A DNA stretch of 16,345 bases from CAYMTT01 sp964393465 (GTDB lineage Bacteria; Patescibacteriota; Minisyncoccia; Minisyncoccales; MHMH01), in the NCBI GenBank assembly GCA_964393465.1, contig CAYMTT010000016.1, forward strand, positions 1-16,345, read 5' to 3'. The number at the start of each line of letters is the position of its first letter. The first letter of the stretch is position 1. Under the pieces are notes generated by a model that saw nothing but the letters and a program-made list of their open reading frames with translations, searched no databases and was not told where the DNA came from. The translations under genes and the position numbers were made by a program. This document shows positions 7,011 through 13,500 of this stretch, piece by piece.

Positions 7011-8702
7011 ATGGATTCAAAAAGGGCAAACTTCATCCTTTTTTTAATATTCCTATTCGGAGCTGGCATACTAGTCAAGCTTTTTTTTCTGCAGGTAGTC
7101 GACCACGACTTTTATTCCGCTTTGGCCAGGGGGCAACAGCAGCTTTTCATAGACAGCCAGGGAGACAGGGGCGATATTTTTTTGCAGAACCACGAAATTG
7201 CAGTAGCCACCGACAAAATATATCAGTTCTGTTACATTTCCCCTGACGAAATTCCCGATGGCCAAAAAGAAGAAACCGCTTCCAAACTGAGCGAGATTCT
7301 CGGACTCGAAAAAGAAGCTGTCGCCCAGAAAGCGGAAGCCCCGGGGCTCTATCAGCATTTGAAAGGCAAGCTGGCAGAAGAAGAAATCGGAGAAATCCAA
7401 GAGCTTGATCTTGAAGGCGTCTATATAGGAAAAGAAAAAATAAGAAGCTACCCTTACGGCGAACTGGCCTCTCACGTTCTGGGATTCGTCAACCGGGACG
7501 GCCAGGGGCAGTACGGAGTCGAAGAATACCAAGACGAAGTTTTAAAAGGGGAGTTCGGTTTCTGGGAAGGAATAAAGGGTCCTTTGGGTTTTATTTTTTC
7601 CGGAAAAAATGAATCGGCCCTGAGGGGAGCGGATGTTTTTCTCACTCTGGACCATAACATCCAGTATTTTGCAGAAAGCCTTTTGGAACAAACCAGCCGG
7701 CAGCTGAATATCCGGGAAGGAGAGATAATCGTCATGGATCCTGAAACCGGAGCTATTCTGGCAATGGCAGAATATCCTTTTTTCAACCTCAATTCCTATT
7801 CTGAAGCGGAAGATTTCAGCATTTTCCAGAACAGCGCCGCCCAGGAGATTTTCGAGCCAGGTTCCATCTTCAAACCGATAACAATGGCTGCCGCCCTGGA
7901 AGAAGGGGAAATCACCCCTTATACCACCTATCGTGACCCCGGAGTTATAAAAATAGGGGCGCGAGAGATATACAACTATGAAAAAAGGATTTATCCGGGA
8001 GACATTACCATGACCGAAGTCCTGGAAAAATCCATAAACACGGGGGCCGTTTTTGCCGGACAGCGGGCGGGGAAAGAAAATTTAGTCGAATACATAGAGG
8101 AATTCGGTTTTTTCGAAAAGACCGGCGTGGAGATAGCGGGGGAGGTGCATTCTGAAAACAGGGAGTTCAAAAAAGGGTACGAGATAAACTACGCCACAGC
8201 TTCTTTCGGACAGGGAATAGAAGTCACTCCTTTGCAGATGGCCAGGGCTTTTTGCGCCATCGCCAACGGAGGAGAGCTGATGAGGCCCTATCTTGTGAAA
8301 GAAATCAAAAAGGAGGATAATGAAGCAATAGAAACCGAACCTGAAGCTCTGAGAAGGGTTATTTCAAAAGATGTTTCTTCCAAGCTTACGGCCATGCTGG
8401 TCAGCGTGATTGAAAACGGATTCGGAAAAGCGGCCAAAATCCCCGGATACTACATTGCTGGAAAAACGGGGACCGCCCAGATAGCCTATTCGGCCTTGGG
8501 CGTTGATAAAGAGGGCTATTCTGAGAAAACCTGGCAGAGTTTCATCGGATTCGCTCCTGCTTTTGAACCTCGCTTTCTGATTATGGTCAGATTGAAAGAT
8601 CCGGCCACCAGGACAGCCGAATATTCGGCAGTCCCCATATTCAAAGACCTGGCAAAATACATAATAGACTATTACAAGATTCCGCCCGATTATGAAGAAT
8701 AG
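7011..8702 (+). CDS. ftsI: Septal peptidoglycan transpeptidase (class B PBP, FtsI/PBP2-like)
   Basis: A 563-aa class B penicillin-binding protein that cross-links peptidoglycan peptides outside the membrane. One N-terminal helix (about 8-26) anchors it. Residues ~50-220 are the pedestal domain, with the RGDIFLQN motif near its start. The transpeptidase domain (about 225-555) carries all three catalytic motifs: S285-I-F-K288 in EPGSIFKP, S341-I-N343, and K485-T-G487 in AGKTGTAQ. No PASTA domains are present. Its place after rsmH and the FtsL-like gene argues for the division-specific FtsI rather than an elongation PBP2, although sequence alone does not decide this. It overlaps the following MurF-like gene by 11 bp, so the two are probably coupled. 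Confidence 0.92.
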   Translation: MDSKRANFILFLIFLFGAGILVKLFFLQVVDHDFYSALARGQQQLFIDSQGDRGDIFLQNHEIAVATDKIYQFCYISPDEIPDGQKEETASKLSEILGLEKEAVAQKAEAPGLYQHLKGKLAEEEIGEIQELDLEGVYIGKEKIRSYPYGELASHVLGFVNRDGQGQYGVEEYQDEVLKGEFGFWEGIKGPLGFIFSGKNESALRGADVFLTLDHNIQYFAESLLEQTSRQLNIREGEIIVMDPETGAILAMAEYPFFNLNSYSEAEDFSIFQNSAAQEIFEPGSIFKPITMAAALEEGEITPYTTYRDPGVIKIGAREIYNYEKRIYPGDITMTEVLEKSINTGAVFAGQRAGKENLVEYIEEFGFFEKTGVEIAGEVHSENREFKKGYEINYATASFGQGIEVTPLQMARAFCAIANGGELMRPYLVKEIKKEDNEAIETEPEALRRVISKDVSSKLTAMLVSVIENGFGKAAKIPGYYIAGKTGTAQIAYSALGVDKEGYSEKTWQSFIGFAPAFEPRFLIMVRLKDPATRTAEYSAVPIFKDLAKYIIDYYKIPPDYEE

Positions 8703-9783
8703 GGATTTTCAAAAAAGGCTTTCTTTTTTCCAAAAACTGAGGTTTTTCTTCAAAAGGCCTCCGGTGGTGGTTGTTGTCGGCAAGGGCAGGAAAACGGCGG
8801 CCAAAGCGGCCGTTAGCGTTTTGGCCCCTCATTTCAATCTGGGTCGGGAAATTATGGTTTTCGAGTCCGGGCTGGAAAACGGCAGGGAAGAGAGGCGCCT
8901 TAAATTCTTGATGAAAAGATCCAAACTTCCCCTTTTAATAATCACCCATTTCGGGGAATACCATCCAGAAAAAGGAGTTTTTGCCAGCGAAAAATCGGAA
9001 GTTCTGAAAGCTTCTTGGCTGGCAAAAAGCCTTTCTCCCCAAGGATTTTTGCTTTTGAATTTCGATGACGAAACAGTCAGAGATATAAAAGAAGAGAGCA
9101 AGGCCCATCCTTTGTATTTCGGATTCGGAGCCCGGGCCAATATCAGGGCCACGGATTTGGTTTTGACCGATGTTCCCAGATTCGGAACCAATTTCAAGGT
9201 CAATTACGAAGGGAGCATAGTTCCCGTTTGGCTGGAAAATCTTTTCGGAAAGGAAAACATTTACGCCTCTCTGGCTGCCGTGGGAGCGGGCAAGGTTTTG
9301 GGATTGAACCTGGTGGAGACTTCGGCCGCTTTGAAAACCTATCAGGGAATCAGAGGCAGAATGAAGCTTTTGGAGGGAGTTAAAAATTCTTTCGTTCTGG
9401 ACGATTCCGAATCCGCCACCCCTCTTTCCATGCTGGAATCCCTGGACGTTTTGAAAAGAATAAAAGCCCCCAATCGAAAGATAGCCGTCTTGGGAGATAT
9501 TTCCAGAATAGGCAAATATACGATAGAAGCTCACGAATATTTGGGAGAGAAGGTGAAAATCTGCGCCGACATCTTTTTTGCCGTCGGCGAAAAAGCCAGA
9601 TTTTTTGTGGAAGGAGCCCGGAAAAAAGGCATGGATAATGAAAAAATATTTCATTTTACAGATTTAAAGAAAGCCGGTTTGGCCCTGCAAGAAGAGATAA
9701 AGCCGGGAGACGTGGTTTTAATTGACGGTTCAAAGGAAATGAACATGGAAGAATTGGTGGAGGAAGTGAGAAAAATGGGGTAG
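8692..9783 (+). CDS. MurF-like Mur ligase, short and with altered motifs
   Basis: A 363-aa Mur-ligase-family protein, shorter than the ~450 residues usual for MurF because it lacks most of the N-terminal UDP-substrate domain. MurF normally adds D-Ala-D-Ala to UDP-MurNAc-tripeptide in the cytoplasm. Matching pieces are the P-loop region VVVVVGKGRKTAAK (25-38), FESG (57-60), the LIITHFGEYH strand (82-91), NFDDE (123-127), IYASLAA, RGRMKLLEG (221-229) and IAVLGDI (264-270), the last two in the C-terminal domain. Two motifs are unusual: the P-loop reads GKGRKT where GSxGKT is expected, and the DSYNANP signature is replaced by DDSESATP (237-244). It could be a diverged MurF or a relative with another substrate. 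It overlaps ftsI and is the last gene of the operon. Confidence 0.78.
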   Translation: MKNRDFQKRLSFFQKLRFFFKRPPVVVVVGKGRKTAAKAAVSVLAPHFNLGREIMVFESGLENGREERRLKFLMKRSKLPLLIITHFGEYHPEKGVFASEKSEVLKASWLAKSLSPQGFLLLNFDDETVRDIKEESKAHPLYFGFGARANIRATDLVLTDVPRFGTNFKVNYEGSIVPVWLENLFGKENIYASLAAVGAGKVLGLNLVETSAALKTYQGIRGRMKLLEGVKNSFVLDDSESATPLSMLESLDVLKRIKAPNRKIAVLGDISRIGKYTIEAHEYLGEKVKICADIFFAVGEKARFFVEGARKKGMDNEKIFHFTDLKKAGLALQEEIKPGDVVLIDGSKEMNMEELVEEVRKMG

Positions 9784-9789
9784 AAAGCG

Positions 9790-9818
9790 TTGCTAAATGC
9801 TTTGAAAAGAGGTATAAT
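9790..9818 (+). promoter_or_regulatory. Promoter of tRNA-Glu
   Basis: TTGCTA (9790-9795), a 17-bp spacer and the consensus TATAAT (9813-9818). Transcription would start near 9825, about seven bases before the mature tRNA 5' end. The -35 lies just after the stop codon of the MurF-like gene. Confidence 0.75.
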
Positions 9819-9831
9819 ATTTTGTGCAAAT

Positions 9832-9906
9832 GGCCCTGTCGTCTAGCCCGGCCTAGGACATCAGGTTCTCAACCTGGTAACACGGGTTCAAATCCCGTCG
9901 GGGCTA
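9832..9906 (+). tRNA. tRNA-Glu, anticodon CTC
   Basis: A complete cloverleaf of 75 nt. The acceptor stem GGCCCTG (9832-9838) pairs with CGGGGCT (9899-9905), including two G-T wobbles, with discriminator A9906. The D-stem is GTCT/GGAC, the anticodon stem TCAGG/CCTGG, the loop TTCTCAA with anticodon CTC at 9868-9870, and the T arm ACGGG-TTCAAAT-CCCGT. The D-arm and variable loop resemble E. coli tRNA-Glu closely. The 3' CCA is not encoded (CAA follows the discriminator), so a CCA-adding enzyme is needed. A T8 tract at 9931-9938 may help termination, without a convincing stem. Confidence 0.95.
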
Positions 9907-9985
9907 CAATTTCCGCCCGCAATGGCTTGATTTTTTTTGAAAATAATGTAGATTGAAAATAAAGTTCTTTGAAAGGAGGAGGTGC

Positions 9986-10312
9986 ATGACAGATAACAGA
10001 AAGGAAGAAAAAGACCGCTCTTCCAGCGGAAATCCCGAGGAAGCTTTTCGCAAGATGGCGAGCAAAACGCATATTGATCCCGATCCAGAACCCAGAAAGC
10101 CCAGAGTTTTCAAGAAGGCCTGCCGAGTCTGCGGCGGAGATATCATTGAAAACATAGTCGTGAGGTTCAACGCCATGCACGGTTCCATGATTTTGGGCCC
10201 GGGCAGCAGAAACCAGTTTCACGAGTCCACCGAAGGTTATTATTGCCAGAGCTGCGGCCTCAAATACCGTTTCGTTCCCGAGAAAAAGAAAAAGCCCAAA
10301 AAGAGTAAATAA
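9986..10312 (+). CDS. Small zinc-ribbon protein of unknown function
   Basis: A 108-aa soluble protein. The first ~40 residues are charged and probably disordered. Two CxxC knuckles, C46/C49 (CRVCGGD) and C87/C90 (CQSCGLKY), are spaced about 37 residues apart as in a zinc ribbon, and the tail is Lys-rich. This suggests a nucleic-acid or ribosome-associated zinc ribbon, but no specific family is recognised. An upstream ATG at 9953 would add 11 residues; I prefer 9986 because a very strong Shine-Dalgarno, AAAGGAGGAGG (9972-9982), sits right before it. A possible weak promoter, TTGATT (9927-9932) with TAGATT (9949-9954), precedes it. A strong terminator follows, so it is probably monocistronic. 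Confidence 0.8.
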   Translation: MTDNRKEEKDRSSSGNPEEAFRKMASKTHIDPDPEPRKPRVFKKACRVCGGDIIENIVVRFNAMHGSMILGPGSRNQFHESTEGYYCQSCGLKYRFVPEKKKKPKKSK

Positions 10313-10322
10313 AGCGTTCAAG

Positions 10323-10351
10323 AAGCCGCCCCGAAAAGAGGCGGCTTTTTT
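10323..10351 (+). terminator. Intrinsic terminator after the zinc-ribbon gene
   Basis: An 8-bp GC-rich stem (AAGCCGCC 10323-10330, GGCGGCTT 10340-10347) with a 9-nt loop, followed by a T-tract to 10351. It lies 10 bases after the stop codon. Confidence 0.9.
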
Positions 10352-10363
10352 ATTCCTCGGACA

Positions 10364-10392
10364 TTGACAAAAGATATTCCGTATGTTAAGAT
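10364..10392 (+). promoter_or_regulatory. Strong sigma70-type promoter upstream of the VWA gene
   Basis: Consensus TTGACA (10364-10369), a 17-bp spacer and TAAGAT (10387-10392) preceded by the extended TGn (10384-10386). Transcription should start near 10399, which leaves a leader of about 198 nt before the VWA gene. A second possible -10, TATAAA at 10587-10592, lies only four bases from the ATG and is less convincing. Confidence 0.75.
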
Positions 10393-10398
10393 TATCAG

Positions 10399-10596
10399 GT
10401 AAAAAGGAAGTTAATTGCCTTTTTAATCAAGGAGGATTGCTCTTTTTTTGCTCTTTGTTTAGCTCTTTCCCGGTTTCCTTAAAAAGGAAATCGTTTAGTC
10501 GTTCAAAATTAAACATTTCCGGACTGCGAAAAAAAACAAACTGGAGGGGTTTGGTAATTTTTTTGTTGCTCGGAAACGATTAAAAGTATAAATTCT
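10399..10596 (+). promoter_or_regulatory. Structured 5' leader with competing hairpins
   Basis: About 200 bases without a supportable gene. It holds hairpin A (10400-10407 with 10418-10425, 8 bp) and hairpin B (10471-10480 with 10484-10493, 10 bp including one G-T). CCTTTTTAA at 10418-10426 can instead pair perfectly with TTAAAAAGG at 10479-10487, which would break both. Three GCTCTTT repeats (10439, 10450, 10462) lie between them. Near the end, CAAAC/GTTTG (10537-10541, 10549-10553) followed by T7 (10558-10564) could act as a weak terminator. An unused AAGGAGG lies at 10429-10435. No known riboswitch class is recognised. Confidence 0.4.
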
Positions 10597-13500
10597 ATGC
10601 AAAAATTGCCCTTCAACAGGAGTAAAAAGGTCGGAAAGTCGCTGTTATCTGTCGTTTTAACCCTGGCTTTTTCCGCTTTCATCATTCCGGCGGGGGATGC
10701 TCAGGCACAATACTCCTACGGCTACTACGGCGACGGCATATCCATTACAATTAATGACAACGCTGACATAACCCATTCATTGGACGTGGTTTTGACCTTG
10801 GAATACGATTCCTGGGGGGAACCCGACGAAATGCGTTTTGCCAATACTTCCGGCAGCTGCCCGGATTCGGACAGTTCCCGCTGGAGCGAATGGGAAAGCT
10901 ATTCTTCGAGCAAGAACTGGACTCTGTCTTTCGGAGAAAGCGGAGTCAGGAAAGTCTGCGTTGAAATCAAAGACGGAGGCAGCAAAGACAAGGATTACGA
11001 CACCATAAATTACGTTTACAGCGTCCAGAATCCTGCTTTGGATCAGTCCTGCGGATTGGACATAGCTTTGGTTATGGACAGCTCCGGTTCGATTGACAGG
11101 GGAGAGCTTAGGCAAATGAAAGACGCTTTCATCGGGTTTGTGGACGTTTTTCTGCCAGATACCCCCACTCAGTTTTCGGTAGTTGATTTCGACACTTCGG
11201 CTACCTTGCTGAGGAATTTTACAGGAGACCAGAGCTTGATTGAATCTGCCATTAACACTCCGACCAGCAGAGGGGCTACCAATTGGGAAGCCGGTCTGCT
11301 GGAAGCCCAAGGTTCGTTCGATCCCAGGCCCAATCCCAATTTGGTGGTTTTCGCCTCAGACGGTGAACCAAACAAATACGGGGACAACCAGGGTCCCGGC
11401 AACGGACTGGATCCTGCGGCTTTGAATGCGGCAATAGAAGTTGCCAACGGAATCAAAGCTTCTGGAACCAGAATAATCACTCTCGGTATCGGCGGCGGCG
11501 GAGGCCCCTTTTTCTGGGGAGGTTATGATGAAATAAACTCGGATAGTCTGATTGCCATTTCCAGCCAGGACGCTTATTACGAAGTGGACGGCTTTGACGA
11601 TTTGGCTCAAACTCTGAGTAATTTGGCCTCCCAGCTCTGCGGAGGAACCATTACCGCCAGGAAAGTGATTGATCAGGACGGTAATATACAGACCGTTGAC
11701 GATCAGACTCCGGGAGCCGATTGGAATTTCCAAGTGGCCGGTGTGCAAAAGACCACCGATCAGCAAGGTTACACAGATCCTTTGGAAGTGAAAAGCGAAA
11801 ACGAACCTTTTACCGTTTCTGAAACCCAGCAGGAGGGATACAGTTTAATATCGGCTTCCTGCCAGGGTTCTTCTGAAAACAACGGAGTTCTTTCCGGGAA
11901 CACTATTTCCGGAATAGCCGTTTCCAACAACGACGTGGTTTCCTGCACTTTCTACAATTCTTTGGTTCCCGAATGCACTCCCGGCCAAACCGAGCAGTGC
12001 AATACAGGGCAACCTGGAGTTTGTGAAGCCGGAACTAAAACCTGCGGACAAAACGGATTTTGGGGGGAGTGCCTCCAGAATACGCCTGCAAGTTCCGAAA
12101 TCTGCGACGCTTTGGACAACGACTGCGACGGACAAGTTGACGAGGGCGAACTGTGGTCCAACAAGGGCCAGCAGTGCTCTGTCGGTGTCGGAATCTGCCA
12201 AGCTCAAGGAACTTTTGTCTGTGATGCCCAGAATCCTTCGGGCCCCACGGTCTGTTCGGCGGTTGCCGGCCAACCCCAAGAGGAAGTCTGCAACAATCTG
12301 GACGACGACTGCGACGGCCTCGTGGACGAGGACCTTACCCGCCAGACTTTTTGCGGATTGGGAGTTTGCTCGGGCAATACCGGTTTTGAAACTTGTACTG
12401 CCGGAGTCTGGGGAGACAATACCTGTGACCCTTTCGAGGGAGCTTCCGATGAAGTCTGCGACGGTCTTTTGGATGAAGACTGCGACGGAACAGTTGACGA
12501 AGGCTGCGACTGCATAAACGGCCAAACCCAGTCTTGCGGAGAAAGCGACCAAGGGGAATGCTCCTTTGGCACCAAGACCTGCGTTGACGGCGTCTGGGGA
12601 GAATGCCTGGGAGCCGTAAACCCGGTTGCCGAAATCTGCGACGCTTTGGATAACGACTGCGACGGACAAGTTGACGAGGGCGAACTGTGGTCCAATAAGG
12701 GCCAGCAGTGCTCTGTCGGTGTCGGAATCTGCCAAGCTCAAGGAACTTTTGTCTGCGACGCCCAGAATCCTTCGGGCCCCACGGTCTGTTCGGCGGTTGC
12801 CGGTGAACCTCAGCAAGAGGTTTGCGACAACGGCTTGGACGACGACTGCGACGGCCTAGTGGATTTGGACGATCCCGACTGCGATCTTGGTCCTTTGACC
12901 ATTAGGGCCGAAAAGATAGTCTGTCAAAGCGAAGCCGATCTCCCCAATTGGGGGGACGATAGCGGTCCTTCTGCCATAGACGAAGGAACGGCTTCCGATT
13001 ATCTTGCGGATAATCCTTCATGCAGCCTGGCTTCCGACTGGAGCTTCCAGTGGGGATATCACGGCCAGGTTTCCAGCCCTCAGGGGACCGATTTGGGTTC
13101 CGGAGGAGCGGGATGGCACGACTTTTTGTATCCTACGGGAGACTCGTCTCCGGCAGTGGCTGAAATTTCCGATTTGCAGGGAGTTTCCACTGTCTGGGTT
13201 AAAGAAAACCTGAAAGAAGGATACATTCCTTTTGCCGGTCCCGCCCAGAACCAAAACAATGTGAGCGCCGAAATGTACTGTCATACCGACATTTACAATT
13301 TCGACAATTACGACAGGATTGACGGAGCCCAGTTGGAACAGACCTATTATTGTCTGGCTTTCAACGCGCCAGAGTTTGTGCCCGAGTGCGAACCCGGCCA
13401 AACCGAAGACTGTTCGGTTGACGCTCTCGGCCTTTGCGCCTTCGGAACCAGAACCTGCACTCAGCAGGGGATTTGGGGAGAATGCCAGCAGACATACCAG

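Noticed and set aside
9953..9985. Upstream ATG for the zinc-ribbon protein at 9953
   Set aside because: The strong Shine-Dalgarno at 9972-9982 sits directly before ATG 9986, and the extra residues are its own translated ribosome-binding site.
10383..10583. A 66-codon open frame in the leader of the VWA gene
   Set aside because: Its ATG lies inside the spacer and extended -10 region of the predicted promoter, upstream of the expected transcription start, and the sequence looks like translated leader structure. The AAGGAGG inside it does not precede a usable start at normal spacing.
12097..12803. CRISPR-like repeats in the VWA gene
   Set aside because: The repeats are long, in frame and protein-coding, without short identical units and unique spacers.
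11845..12816. A 323-codon open frame on the minus strand opposite the VWA gene
   Set aside because: It mirrors the repetitive Cys/Asp-rich codons of the + strand gene, resembles no protein family and has no promoter or Shine-Dalgarno. The domains and signal peptide on the + strand are decisive.
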